Shown here: piece by piece, positions 34,190 to 43,013 of the stretch
Layout of the letters: the number at the start of each line of letters is the position of its first letter
Position numbering within the stretch: position 1 is the first letter of the stretch
NCBI RefSeq assembly: GCF_017744045.1
Contig: NZ_JAGHRD010000002.1
DNA: 64,000 nt
Direction: 5' to 3' (one strand)
Origin: Pelagimonas sp017744045
GTDB lineage: Bacteria; Pseudomonadota; Alphaproteobacteria; Rhodobacterales; Rhodobacteraceae
The notes under the pieces: model-generated
What the model was told of the DNA's origin: nothing
Databases searched by the model: none
Seen by the model: the letters and a program-made list of their open reading frames with translations, nothing else
Translations under genes and position numbers: made by a program

Positions 34190-35929
34190 TTAGCGCATTT
34201 CAGTGGCCGGAGTTACGCCAAGGATACCAAGACCGGCAGAAATAACAACTGCAACGGCCCGCGCGAGCGCAATTTTGGACTGTGTTGCAACTGGGTCATC
34301 CTGAAGGAAACGCAGCTCAACCTCTTTATTGCCCTTGTAGTAATGGCCATGCAGGTCCGAAGCGAGTTCCTGAAGGTAGGTTGCGATGCGGTGCGGCTCG
34401 TGTGCTTTGGCAGCGGTTTCCAGGAAACGCGGCCATTCCGCCAGCTTGGCAACCAGCGCCTGTTCGGCGGGCAACATGGCAGAGAGATCGGCCCCGGCGA
34501 GCGTGGCGTCATCAATCGCCACACCTTGCTCAGCGGCCTTGGCCAAAACCGAACAGATACGGGCATGGGCGTATTGCACGTAGAAAACCGGGTTTTCGCT
34601 GGATTGCTCAACCACCTTGTCAAAGTCAAAATCCAAAGCTGCATCGGATTTACGCGTCAGCATGTGGAAGCGTGCCACATCTGCGCCGACCATATCGACC
34701 AGATCGCGCAGGGTGATAAAGGTCCCTGCCCGCTTGGACATCTTGAACGGCTCGCCATTCTTGAACAGTTTGACCAGCTGGATCAGCTTGATATCCAACG
34801 GAGTTTTGCCATCAGACAGGGCCGAAACCGCCGCCTTCATCCGTTTGACATAACCGCCATGATCAGCTCCAAAGATGTCGATCAGCTGGTCATAGCCGCG
34901 CTCAACCTTATCATAATGGTAGGCGATATCGGGGGCGAAATAGGTCCAGGCCCCATCCGATTTCTGGATCGGACGGTCGACATCATCCCCATGTTCGGTG
35001 GATTTGAACAGGGTCTGTTCGCGCGGTTCCCAATCCTCGGGCTTTTTGCCCTTGGGCGGTTCCAGCACGCCGCGATAGATCAGGCCTTTGGCGCGTAAAG
35101 AGTCAATGGCCGCCTCAATCTTGCCGGTGCCATAGAGTGATTTCTCGGAAAAGAAGTGATCCATCTCGACGCCGAGCGCGGCCAGGTCTGAGCGGATCAG
35201 ATCCATCATGGCATCGGTGGCAAATTCGCGGATCTCTTGCAGCCAGACATCTTCGCCCTTGTCGAGATAGGCATCGCCAACCCTATCCTTGAGCGCCTGG
35301 CCCACCGGGACCAGATAATCGCCAGGATAAGTTCCGTCAGCGAATTCAACCTCTTGGCCATGGGCCTCGAGGTAGCGCAGATAGACCGAGCGCGCGAGGA
35401 CATCGACCTGCGCACCGCCATCATTGATGTAATACTCGCGTGTGACCTCGTAACCGGCAAAGTCCAGCAAGGAGGCCATGGCGTCACCGACAATCGCACC
35501 ACGGGCATGGCCCACATGCATCGGGCCGGTCGGGTTGGCCGAGACATATTCGACATTGACGCGCTGCCCCTGCCCCATGGTCGAGCGGCCATAATCGGTG
35601 CCTGCCTTGAGGATCGCAGCGGGCAATTGTTGCCAAACGACCGGCGCAAGTCGCAGGTTGAGGAAACCGGGGCCAGCGACTTCGGCGCTGGTGATGCGAT
35701 CGTCTGCGGCGAGCTTTGCAGCTAGAGCCTCGGCAATGTCACGCGGTTTCTGCTTGGCGGGTTTGGCCAGCACCATGGCGGCATTGGTCGCCATGTCACC
35801 ATGGGCGGCGTCGCGCGGCGGCTCAACCGTCACTGGGGCAAGGTTCAGTTCCGCTGGCAAAGCGCCTTCGGCTTGCAGCGTGTTGATCGAGGCGAGCACC
35901 AGCTCGCGGATGTCAGAAAACAGGTTCAT
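34190..35929 (-). CDS. argS: Arginyl-tRNA synthetase
   Basis: A 579-residue class I synthetase of usual length. Motifs: the ArgRS N-terminal domain (about 1-85), the HIGH box in SANPTGPMHVGHARGA (HVGH), the KMSKS-like KMSKRAGTF, and the C-terminal anticodon-binding DALR domain (KAHEPHRIATYLQELASDLHGHYY). It charges tRNA-Arg. The ATG at 35929 begins MNLFSDIREL as in relatives. It precedes the SPOR-nagZ-scpAB operon by 128 bases on the same strand. Confidence 0.98.
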   Translation of the reverse strand: MNLFSDIRELVLASINTLQAEGALPAELNLAPVTVEPPRDAAHGDMATNAAMVLAKPAKQKPRDIAEALAAKLAADDRITSAEVAGPGFLNLRLAPVVWQQLPAAILKAGTDYGRSTMGQGQRVNVEYVSANPTGPMHVGHARGAIVGDAMASLLDFAGYEVTREYYINDGGAQVDVLARSVYLRYLEAHGQEVEFADGTYPGDYLVPVGQALKDRVGDAYLDKGEDVWLQEIREFATDAMMDLIRSDLAALGVEMDHFFSEKSLYGTGKIEAAIDSLRAKGLIYRGVLEPPKGKKPEDWEPREQTLFKSTEHGDDVDRPIQKSDGAWTYFAPDIAYHYDKVERGYDQLIDIFGADHGGYVKRMKAAVSALSDGKTPLDIKLIQLVKLFKNGEPFKMSKRAGTFITLRDLVDMVGADVARFHMLTRKSDAALDFDFDKVVEQSSENPVFYVQYAHARICSVLAKAAEQGVAIDDATLAGADLSAMLPAEQALVAKLAEWPRFLETAAKAHEPHRIATYLQELASDLHGHYYKGNKEVELRFLQDDPVATQSKIALARAVAVVISAGLGILGVTPATEMR

Positions 35930-36020
35930 TTATCGGCTCCGAAACTTGAGGCTGCTCTATCATGCTGGGCGGCAGGGTCAAATGGTCTGCGGGTTTTGTC
36001 TTTGGAATAAGCTCGACGAA

Positions 36021-37841
36021 TTAGGCTTGGCCATCGGCGCTTTGTCGTCGTGGCGCAAAGGCCAAGACCTGCGCCCCAGCCGCATCGCGCAAACTGTCCT
36101 CGGGGCCAAGCAGGCGCAGCCCGCCGCCTTTGCCCAGCACGGCGACAGGCACCGCCTCTGGATGTTCGGCGCGCCAGGCCTCGGCGTTGAATTCGTCGCT
36201 CAGCGTGGTGACGCGGAAATCCCAGCCCTCGGACATACGGGCGTTAAGCTCAAAAAACGTCTCATCCGCGCCGATGGGTTTGCCGCCCAGCGTCACCGGC
36301 AAGGCGTGGCGCGAGCTGGTTTCGCGCACACGGCGCAGTTGGAACACATTGGCCCGACCAAATTCCGGTGCGAGATCGGTGGCGACCAGAGTGTTATAGG
36401 CGTCATTATCAGTGGCGCAGATCAGGGTGTCATAGGCCACAATGTCCAGCCGATCCTCGGCGGCCTCTGAGAGGATATCGCCGTAATAGACCGGCACACC
36501 CGCCTCGCGCGCATTGCGCAGATGGGCATGGTTGGGATCAGCCAACAACACCTGAAGGCCAAGTTTCTCAAGCCCTTGCGCCAGTGCGACCGAGAATTTT
36601 GATCCGCCCAGGATCAAAACACCCGGCGTTGTGCCGGCCGTCAGGCCAAGGGCGCGGGCCACGGGCGTCAGGGTAAAGCCGTGCAAGACCACCGTGGCCA
36701 GAACCAGCGCAAAGGCCAGTGGCGCGATGCGCGCGCCATCCTCAATGCCCAGCTCGGCCAGACGTTCACCAAACAGCCCCGCAACAGCGACCAGAACCAC
36801 ACCGCGCGGACCGGTCATCGCCACCAGCAGGCGTTCGCGCCAGGGCACATTGGTAAAGGCCAGTGCCGCCAGCACCGGCAAGGGCCGCGCGATAAAGATC
36901 ACCGCCAGAACAAAGAGCAAGGCGCGCCAATCCAAAGCGGCCAAAGTCTCGCGGCTCATATTGGCGGAGAGCAGGATGAAAACGCCCGAGACCAGAAGCA
37001 CCGTGGCGTGTTCCTTGAACCGGCGCAGCTCGACATAGCTGGGCAGGTCGGAATTGGCGATCCACAGCCCCATGATGGTGACAGCCAGCAGCCCGCTTTC
37101 ATGCAGCATGAAATCTGACAGCGCAAAAACGCCAATCAAAGCAACGAACAAGACCGGGATCTTCATGTATTCTGGCACCCATCCCTGGCGAAAGCTTTTG
37201 GCTATGCCCCAGCCCCCGGCAACGCCAAGGATCGTGGCCAACCCGATGCCAATCGCCAGTTGCTGCACCGCATGACCCGCACTTGTGGCAGCGTTCAGAA
37301 CGACCATGACCTCAAAGGCCAGCACAGCGGCCAAAGCGCCAACAGGGTCGTTGACGATGGCCTCCCATTGCAGTAGCGCGGCGGGGCGTTTTTGCAAGCG
37401 GGCCTGTCGCAACAATGGCGCGATGACCGTGGGGCCGGTCACAATCATGATGCCGCCAAACACCGCGGATGAGGCCCAGCCCAACCCGGCAACAAAGTGC
37501 AACACCGAGGCCGAGGCCAGCCATCCCAAAGGCGCGCCAACGATCACCAAGCGGCGCACCCCCTTTGCCGCGTCCGAGAGGCTGTGCAGGTTCAACACCA
37601 TGCCGCCCTCGAACAGGATGATTGCCACGGCGATGGCCACCATGGGTTTTAGCAAATCTCCAAACTGTGCGGATGGGTTCAAAACGCCCAGGCCCGGCCC
37701 GGCCAACAGGCCCGCCGCCAGCATCAGGACAATCGCAGGCAGGCGCATGCGCCAGGCCAACCATTGGCTGCCCACACCCAAGGCCCCAACCAATGCCATT
37801 GCCACAACCGGATCCAATCCGGTGCCCGAAGAAACCGCCAT
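36021..37841 (-). CDS. Monovalent cation:proton antiporter with a TrkA-N domain
   Basis: A 606-residue inner-membrane protein. About 12 hydrophobic segments cover residues 10-405 and include LFEGGMVLNLHSL, GPTVIAPLLRQARLQKRPAALLQWEAIVNDPVGALAAVLAF, where the ND pair is the ion-binding motif of CPA1 exchangers, and TGPRGVVLVAVAGLFG. Residues about 410-520 are a Rossmann-type TrkA-N domain (GVLILGGSKFSVALAQGLEKLGLQVLLADPN), and a further cytoplasmic region ends the protein. It would exchange Na+ or K+ for protons under nucleotide control. The ATG at 37841 has AAGGTG upstream and was preferred to a GTG two codons earlier. Confidence 0.88.
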   Translation of the reverse strand: MAVSSGTGLDPVVAMALVGALGVGSQWLAWRMRLPAIVLMLAAGLLAGPGLGVLNPSAQFGDLLKPMVAIAVAIILFEGGMVLNLHSLSDAAKGVRRLVIVGAPLGWLASASVLHFVAGLGWASSAVFGGIMIVTGPTVIAPLLRQARLQKRPAALLQWEAIVNDPVGALAAVLAFEVMVVLNAATSAGHAVQQLAIGIGLATILGVAGGWGIAKSFRQGWVPEYMKIPVLFVALIGVFALSDFMLHESGLLAVTIMGLWIANSDLPSYVELRRFKEHATVLLVSGVFILLSANMSRETLAALDWRALLFVLAVIFIARPLPVLAALAFTNVPWRERLLVAMTGPRGVVLVAVAGLFGERLAELGIEDGARIAPLAFALVLATVVLHGFTLTPVARALGLTAGTTPGVLILGGSKFSVALAQGLEKLGLQVLLADPNHAHLRNAREAGVPVYYGDILSEAAEDRLDIVAYDTLICATDNDAYNTLVATDLAPEFGRANVFQLRRVRETSSRHALPVTLGGKPIGADETFFELNARMSEGWDFRVTTLSDEFNAEAWRAEHPEAVPVAVLGKGGGLRLLGPEDSLRDAAGAQVLAFAPRRQSADGQA

Positions 37842-37874
37842 ACCCACACCTTTGCCTGTTCGCTTATCGAAGGA

Positions 37875-38504
37875 TTACCCTACGCAGGCGTCCCAGTCGA
37901 TAACCGTCCCACCTTTGACCCCACGTGACACCGGATGGCACAGCATGAGAATCGTGTCACCCGCTGACAAAGCTTCGGATCTGGTCCAGCTGTCCTTGCC
38001 GCGTGGCATGCGCACGCCGACCATGCGCACCATGGTGTTGTTCTTGGTAAATCGCTGAAGCAAGGCGCGGTAGCTATCCGGCGCGGGGCGCGCGGTGTCG
38101 AGCGGGTTTGATCCCGGAACAACCAGAACCGACAGGGCTTTTCCGGCGCGCAGCCCACGTCGCAATGAGGCGGCAAGCCCGGCGCTGAAGGCGAAACCGT
38201 CTGAGGCTTCCAAACTGCTATCCACTTGCATCAGCGGCATGAGATCAACATAGATATCAATATGTTGATCGGCCCAGGCCTCTTGCAAAAGCGGCAGAAT
38301 ATCGCGCCAGCCCGCATGCAGCGCCAAGGGTTCGATCTGCTTGGGGTTTGGTGTGGCCAAGGCACGCAACTTGGTATCATCGCGGCCCAAGGCAATGACG
38401 GTCGCACCAAAACCGGCCAATCGCGCGGCCATCGCCGCTCCGATCGGGTGCTCGGCCCCGGCAATCACCGCTACCTTGTTTCGAAACCGCGATACGCCCA
38501 GCAC
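37875..38504 (-). CDS. Degenerate short-chain dehydrogenase-like protein
   Basis: A 209-residue protein. The N-terminal VAVIAGAEHPIGAAMAARLAGFGATVIALGRD resembles the SDR cofactor-binding GxxxGxG loop, but here it reads GAEHPIG, and no YxxxK catalytic pair is found in the expected place. So it may not be an active dehydrogenase. The C-terminus (TILMLCHPVSRGVKGGTVIDWDACVG) keeps the SDR-like ending. The start is a GTG at 38504 preceded by a run of seven G. It lies 34 bases upstream of the antiporter and may share its transcript. Confidence 0.6.
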   Translation of the reverse strand: MLGVSRFRNKVAVIAGAEHPIGAAMAARLAGFGATVIALGRDDTKLRALATPNPKQIEPLALHAGWRDILPLLQEAWADQHIDIYVDLMPLMQVDSSLEASDGFAFSAGLAASLRRGLRAGKALSVLVVPGSNPLDTARPAPDSYRALLQRFTKNNTMVRMVGVRMPRGKDSWTRSEALSAGDTILMLCHPVSRGVKGGTVIDWDACVG

Positions 38505-38602
38505 GCACGCCCCCCCGGACAGTCCAACGCGACTGGCTGTTCGAAGGGGGTATCAACCCTCAATTGCATACAACCAACCGATACGCGTATTTGACACAAA
38601 GC

Positions 38603-39784
38603 CTAACTGGGGGGAAGCCCGGATTGCGCCAACCCCTCCAGCACGTCACGCCCCGTCAGCTGGAGATGCTGTTGCAAGGCAAAGCGATCCGTCATGCCCG
38701 CCACGTAATCCGCGACCAGACGGGCGCGGGTGACCTCATCTTCCAGCGCGCTTGGATCGATTTGCCAGCGTTCGGGCAGCAGGGTCGGGTCTTGCATATA
38801 GATCGGGAAAAGTTCGTTCAGGGCGATGGTCACCCGGCGGCGCTGCTCCATCACGGATGGGGCGCGATACATATTGGAAAAGAGGAAGCTGCGGATCACC
38901 TTGAGTTCGGCCCAAAGCCTATCAGAAAAGGCAATGACCGGCGCGCCCAATTCGCGGATGTCCTGCGCGGTTTTGCACCCCGAAGAAGCCAGCCGCGCCT
39001 TGGATTCGGTCAGCACATCGGTGACCATGACGCCAAAGACCCGGCGCAGGGCCTCGTGGCGGCGCCGATAAGCGTCAATATTGGGGTAAGCCTTGTCGAC
39101 CTCGGCATAGGCCGCGCCGACAATGGGCAGGTCCATGACGTCACTTTCCTGCAGCAATCCGGCGCGCAGGCCGTCATGCAGGTCGTGATTGTTATAGGCC
39201 ACATCATCCGACAGGGCCGCCACCTGAGCCTCGGCGCTGGCATGGGTGTGCAATTCAAGATCATGCAGCGCATTATATTCGGCCAAGGCATAAGGAATGT
39301 CGCCGGTAACCGGGCCGTTATGTTTGGCGATCCCTTCGAGCGTGTCCCAGGTCAGGTTCAAGCCGTTGAATTCGGCATAATGCCGTTCGAGCGAGGTCAC
39401 GATGCGCAGGGTCTGGGCATTGTGGTCAAACCCACCATAGGGCTGCATAAGCAGATCCAAGGCGTCTTCGCCGGTATGGCCAAAGGGCGTATGGCCAAGA
39501 TCATGGGCCAGTGCCACTGCCTCGGTCAGATCGGTGTTCAATCCCAAAGCGTTGGCAATGGTGCGCGCCACCTGCGCGACCTCGATCGAATGGGTCAGCC
39601 GGGTGCGATAGAAATCGCCCTCATGCTCCACAAAGACCTGGGTTTTGTGTTTCAGCCGCCGAAAGGCCGAACAGTGAATGATCCGATCCCGATCCCGTTG
39701 AAAGCACGAGCGATGCGCGCTTTCTTCTTCGTCATAAAGCCGGCCCCGCACCGCTTGCGGATCACAGGCAAAATATGCGCGCAT
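38603..39784 (-). CDS. dGTPase-like deoxynucleoside triphosphate triphosphohydrolase (HD domain)
   Basis: A 393-residue HD-superfamily hydrolase. Metal ligands are visible in FYRTRLTHSIEVAQVAR (His) and AVALAHDLGHTPFGHTGEDAL (HD), then LSDDVAYNNHDLHDGL (Asp). The opening RSCFQRDRDRIIHCSAFRRLKHKTQVF is the family signature. Relatives split dNTPs into the nucleoside and triphosphate and keep pools low. The ATG at 39784 has AGGAG 8 bases upstream and the frame further upstream lacks a ribosome site. It is divergent from erpA with 76 bases between. Confidence 0.93.
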   Translation of the reverse strand: MRAYFACDPQAVRGRLYDEEESAHRSCFQRDRDRIIHCSAFRRLKHKTQVFVEHEGDFYRTRLTHSIEVAQVARTIANALGLNTDLTEAVALAHDLGHTPFGHTGEDALDLLMQPYGGFDHNAQTLRIVTSLERHYAEFNGLNLTWDTLEGIAKHNGPVTGDIPYALAEYNALHDLELHTHASAEAQVAALSDDVAYNNHDLHDGLRAGLLQESDVMDLPIVGAAYAEVDKAYPNIDAYRRRHEALRRVFGVMVTDVLTESKARLASSGCKTAQDIRELGAPVIAFSDRLWAELKVIRSFLFSNMYRAPSVMEQRRRVTIALNELFPIYMQDPTLLPERWQIDPSALEDEVTRARLVADYVAGMTDRFALQQHLQLTGRDVLEGLAQSGLPPS

Positions 39785-39860
39785 GGTCTGCGCTCCTTGT
39801 CGCTTGTCCCAAGCCGCCCTATATTGCAAATCTGCGCAGAGATAAACCGCGAGAGATCCC

Positions 39861-40184
39861 ATGCAACTGCCCCCAATTGTCACCCCCCGCGCCTATGAAC
39901 GGCTGTCTGAAATCGGTGCTGCTGAGGATGGCAAAGCCCTGCGCGTCGCGGTCGAAGGCGGCGGGTGCAGTGGCTTTCAATATGAGATCAAGCTGGATGA
40001 GCCGGCGGGTGATGATCTGGTGCTTGAAGAAAGCGGTGAAAAGGTTGTGGTTGACCCGGTCTCCCTGCCCTTTCTGGCAGGCGCGACCATTGATTTCAGC
40101 GATGAGCTGATCGGCGCGCGGTTCACCATCGACAATCCAAACGCCAGCAGTTCCTGCGGCTGTGGCACGTCTTTCTCGATGTAA
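39861..40184 (+). CDS. erpA: Iron-sulfur cluster insertion protein (ErpA/IscA family)
   Basis: A 107-residue A-type carrier with the three conserved cysteines Cys36 (GGGCSGFQYEI), Cys99 and Cys101 (SSSCGCGTSFSM). It passes 4Fe-4S clusters to apoproteins. The compact length and the ending fit ErpA; IscA or SufA cannot be ruled out without a tree. It is a single-gene unit with a terminator 20-60 bases after its stop. Confidence 0.92.
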   Translation: MQLPPIVTPRAYERLSEIGAAEDGKALRVAVEGGGCSGFQYEIKLDEPAGDDLVLEESGEKVVVDPVSLPFLAGATIDFSDELIGARFTIDNPNASSSCGCGTSFSM

Positions 40185-40205
40185 GCTGGCACGGGCGTGA
40201 AATAG

Positions 40206-40243
40206 AAAGGGCCTCCGCAACACTGGTTGCGGAAGCCTTTTTC
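40206..40243. terminator. Bidirectional intrinsic terminator between erpA and the EamA gene
   Basis: AAAGGGCCTCCGCAAC / GTTGCGGAAGCCTTTTT, stem of about 15 bp with one bulge, loop ACTG. A T run follows on the plus strand and a C/T-rich run on the minus strand. Confidence 0.85.
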
Positions 40244-40257
40244 TTTTGTTTCTGGGA

Positions 40258-41160
40258 TTACTCAGCAGCGATGGCGGCGGAATTGGCCTGTTGCGCGTCG
40301 ATCTTCTTGCGCTGCAGGCTTTCCTCGATCACCAGCCACAAGCCCGAGGCAATGACCAGCATCACACCCAGAACAGTGCCGGTGCCGGGGATTTCGCCAA
40401 AGGCAACCATGCCGATGGCAACCATCCAGACAAATTGCAGGTTCATCAGCGGGGTGGCCACATAGGCGGGCAAGAGCCGCAGCGCCTCGGCCACCACATA
40501 GCGCGCACCAAAGAGGAAGACCGCGTAACCGACGATCCAACCAGCATCAGACAGGTTCATAGGCCGCCAGACAAAGGGCAATGCCGCGCCCATGGCGATC
40601 AAAAGCGCCAGATTGGGCCAGAAGACTTGTGCCAGCGGCGCGCGTTCAACTTGGGCAATGACACGGGCCAAAAGCATGGAGGCCGTGCCGGTGATGGCAG
40701 CGGCGAAGGCCCAGAAATGACCAGCTTGCATGCCGCTGATCCCGCCGGGCATCAGGAAAAACACCCCGCAGGCCCCGATCCCAAGCGCCACCCAGGCCAA
40801 GGGGCGCGGGGTTTCCCCCAGCATCGGGCCCGACATGGCCGCCGCGATCAAAGGCATCAGGCCAATGAACAGAAAGACATCGGCGAAGGGCAGCAACATA
40901 AAGGCCTTGAAAAAGGCCAAGGCGGCAATCACGGTCAGAACCGAGCGGGCGATCATCGGTTTGACCGAATGGATGCGCAGGGTTTCACCCTTGCTGACAC
41001 GGGTGGCCCCCGCTGCCATCAGCACAACCAAGGCGGCGGACAGCGCAAAGAGCTGCGGTGCTTCATAGCCACCGGCGATGAATTTGGTGATGCCATCCGC
41101 CCCGGCCATCATACCGGTATATATAATGACAAGCAGCGCTCCGAGAGTTGTGGCCTTCAT
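40258..41160 (-). CDS. EamA/DMT-family transporter
   Basis: A 300-residue inner-membrane protein with ten hydrophobic segments in two EamA halves (LGALLVIIYTGMMAGADGITKFI, IARSVLTVIAALAFFKAFMLL, LMPLIAAAMSGPMLGETPR, later MNLQFVWMVAIGMVAFGEIPG). DMT transporters move small metabolites, often outward. The ATG at 41160 lies inside the stop of the preceding 360-residue gene (4-bp overlap), so the two are translationally coupled, and the repeat-protein gene lies upstream on the same strand. That context suggests export or import of something made or handled by the cassette. The substrate is unknown. Confidence 0.88.
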   Translation of the reverse strand: MKATTLGALLVIIYTGMMAGADGITKFIAGGYEAPQLFALSAALVVLMAAGATRVSKGETLRIHSVKPMIARSVLTVIAALAFFKAFMLLPFADVFLFIGLMPLIAAAMSGPMLGETPRPLAWVALGIGACGVFFLMPGGISGMQAGHFWAFAAAITGTASMLLARVIAQVERAPLAQVFWPNLALLIAMGAALPFVWRPMNLSDAGWIVGYAVFLFGARYVVAEALRLLPAYVATPLMNLQFVWMVAIGMVAFGEIPGTGTVLGVMLVIASGLWLVIEESLQRKKIDAQQANSAAIAAE

Positions 41161-42239
41161 GACAACCGCCCCCCCTGGCTGGCGCGTTGGTTGGCGCGGG
41201 CAAAGCCTTCGAAAAAGGCGTCGAATTCGGTGCTGCTTTCGGCGGCGATGTTCAACACGTCCCTCGCCTCGGGGGAGAGTTGTGGGGCCATGCGGTTGCG
41301 CATCACATGCCAATCGCCGCTGCGCGCATCGTCCAAAGAAAGCATAACCTGCGAAATCTCACGCAAAGCAGTGGCGCGATGATGATGCTCAAAACGCATC
41401 CGCCCGCCCGGAATGGGCATACGGAAGACCGGGCCTCCGGCGACCGCCTGGTGCCAATTGCACACCAGAAACGCGTGATAATCATCATTCAGCGGCACAT
41501 GGTCTCCATCTTCGATTATGAACCCTACTGTTTCCGTTTTTAACCATTCAGTCCAGATCTTTGGTGGCTCCACACCCGCATATCGGAGTGCGATGCAGAT
41601 TTCGGCCAACAAATCAGCGTTCTGATCAAGAAAGGCGGTCAATCCGGCGAAATGCAAACTCAACTTCCCTTCTATGCTAAGTTTTGGATCACGTCGACCG
41701 TACTCGCTCAGGTAGAATGAAATATGTGTTAATTCATACGCAGCTTTCTTGTTTGGCAGTGAAAAAGTGTGCGTTCGGGCGGCAAATGCGCGCAAACGGT
41801 CATCAAGCCCTTCATCTCTGACGCTTTCTACCCCTCGGCGAATCATCAGCCTGCGCGCCTCTGCACGTTGCAGATCCGAGAGTTCGGCCAAAGGCAGTTC
41901 CTGTTGTTTTGCGAAATCCACCATGCGTTGCGCGACATCCCCCGGCAGGCCCAGATCCTCTAGGTCCAAAGCAAGAGACAGCAGAAAGCGGTAATATTGA
42001 GGAAAGAATTGCAGCCGCTTTTCGGCGTTTTGGTAAAATCCTTCGAAAAGCTGAAGGGTTTCGGGATGCACCGATTGGCCGGTGCATTCCAGAATGTTCA
42101 AAAGTTCCGCATTTTCCTTGAGCCAGAACACATCATCCGAGATGCGGCGGTCTTGGGAAAAGCAACCCAGAAGCGCGGAGATCCGCGCCTCCTGAGGCAG
42201 AATCCGAGTCGGAACGTTGAGCGCGATGACATTTGTCAT
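41157..42239 (-). CDS. Unrecognised 360-residue protein, partner of the FTSWSGP repeat protein
   Basis: I do not recognise a family. The protein is soluble and mostly helical, with no signal peptide or membrane segment. Residues about 75-185 are helical (YYRFLLSLALDLEDLGLP, AEARRLMIRRGVESVRDE). About 165-235 reads KKAAYELTHISFYLSEYGRR...HFAGLTAFLDQNADLLAEICIALRYAG, where the His and the aromatic run look conserved. About 245-295 contains GDHVPLNDDYHAFLVCNWHQAV and the His-rich RFEHHHRATALREI, which could bind metal. GAGGAG lies about 8 bases before the ATG at 42239. The gene is 71 bases after the repeat-protein gene and overlaps the transporter. A modifying enzyme, chaperone or regulator for the repeats is possible. 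Confidence 0.7.
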   Translation of the reverse strand: MTNVIALNVPTRILPQEARISALLGCFSQDRRISDDVFWLKENAELLNILECTGQSVHPETLQLFEGFYQNAEKRLQFFPQYYRFLLSLALDLEDLGLPGDVAQRMVDFAKQQELPLAELSDLQRAEARRLMIRRGVESVRDEGLDDRLRAFAARTHTFSLPNKKAAYELTHISFYLSEYGRRDPKLSIEGKLSLHFAGLTAFLDQNADLLAEICIALRYAGVEPPKIWTEWLKTETVGFIIEDGDHVPLNDDYHAFLVCNWHQAVAGGPVFRMPIPGGRMRFEHHHRATALREISQVMLSLDDARSGDWHVMRNRMAPQLSPEARDVLNIAAESSTEFDAFFEGFARANQRASQGGRLS

Positions 42240-42310
42240 AATAAGGTACTCCTCTTGGTCGGTGAGGCAGAGCAGCGACGCCCGCCCGGATTCTGAAGCC
42301 TGATAGGGGG

Positions 42311-42910
42311 TTAGGCGGTCACTGGGCCGGACCAGGAGGTGAATGCCTCGACATTGTCACCCGCATCGATCTGATCACCCGCCGGGCCAGACCAGGATGT
42401 GAAAGCTTCGACGCTGTCACCCGCATCAGTGTTGCCGCCTGCTGGACCGGACCAAGATGTGAACATCTCGACATTGTCACCTGCTTCGGTATTGCCGCCC
42501 GCCGGGCCGCTCCACGAGGTGAACATTTCCACATTGTCACCGGCATCGGTATTGCCACCCGCTGGGCCAGACCAGGAGGTAAACATCTCTACGTTGTCTC
42601 CGGCGTCTGTGTTTCCGCTTGCAGGGCCGCTCCAAGAGGTGAACATTTCAACGGCGTCCCCTGCATCGGTGTTCCCGGCAGACGGGCCAGACCAGGATGT
42701 GAACATCTCGACCGCGTCACCGGCTTCGGTATTGCCGCCCGCCGGACCGGACCACGAGGTGAACATTTCCACCGCGTCACCAGAGTCGATATGGCCATCC
42801 GCCGGACCCGACCAGGATGTGAACATTTCCACAGCTTCACCGGTCAGCGCGCTTGTTTCCGCTTTGGAAACGGTTTGTTCAGAAATCATGTGCTTGTGTT
42901 GAGCAGACAT
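42311..42910 (-). CDS. Nine-repeat protein with invariant FTSWSGP core
   Basis: A 199-residue protein: a 24-residue leader (MSAQHKHMISEQTVSKAETS then ALTG) followed by eight full 20-residue repeats and a ninth of 15 residues. The consensus is DxVE(M/A)FTSWSGPxxGNTDAG. FTSWSGP is identical in all nine copies; the second residue is Ala, Asn or Ser, and Met becomes Ala in the last two. There is no signal peptide and no Cys. The ATG at 42910 has GGAG 10 bases upstream. The leader-plus-repeats design resembles a multi-core ribosomal peptide precursor; a small beta-solenoid or a binding scaffold is the alternative. It is the first gene of a cassette with the 360-residue protein and an EamA transporter. 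Confidence 0.85.
   Translation of the reverse strand: MSAQHKHMISEQTVSKAETSALTGEAVEMFTSWSGPADGHIDSGDAVEMFTSWSGPAGGNTEAGDAVEMFTSWSGPSAGNTDAGDAVEMFTSWSGPASGNTDAGDNVEMFTSWSGPAGGNTDAGDNVEMFTSWSGPAGGNTEAGDNVEMFTSWSGPAGGNTDAGDSVEAFTSWSGPAGDQIDAGDNVEAFTSWSGPVTA
42314..42838 (-). repeat. Tandem 60-bp coding repeats (8 full and 1 partial copy)
   Basis: Exact 60-base register across the whole block, with no indel. Codons differ between copies: the Ser after Trp is TCC, TCT, TCG or AGC in different copies, and Thr alternates ACA/ACC, while the encoded FTSWSGP never changes. It is a coding repeat, not a CRISPR array. Confidence 0.9.
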
Positions 42911-43013
42911 TGGAATTCTCCGTTTGAGAGTTGCGTGTTGTTGCCCCCCAAAGCTGCCACCCTACCGCGTTTGCATAATAGTTAATTCCCGTTAAGGTTG
43001 TGGCCAAAAAAAA

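Noticed and set aside
42314..42838. Possible CRISPR array (regular 60-bp repeats)
   Set aside because: Repeats abut with no unique spacers, remain in one reading frame, and no cas gene is present.
42399..42902. Repetitive frame antisense to the FTSWSGP protein
   Set aside because: The opposite strand of a 60-bp in-frame repeat is necessarily repetitive too; it has no ribosome site, and the sense frame has leader, ribosome site and operon context.
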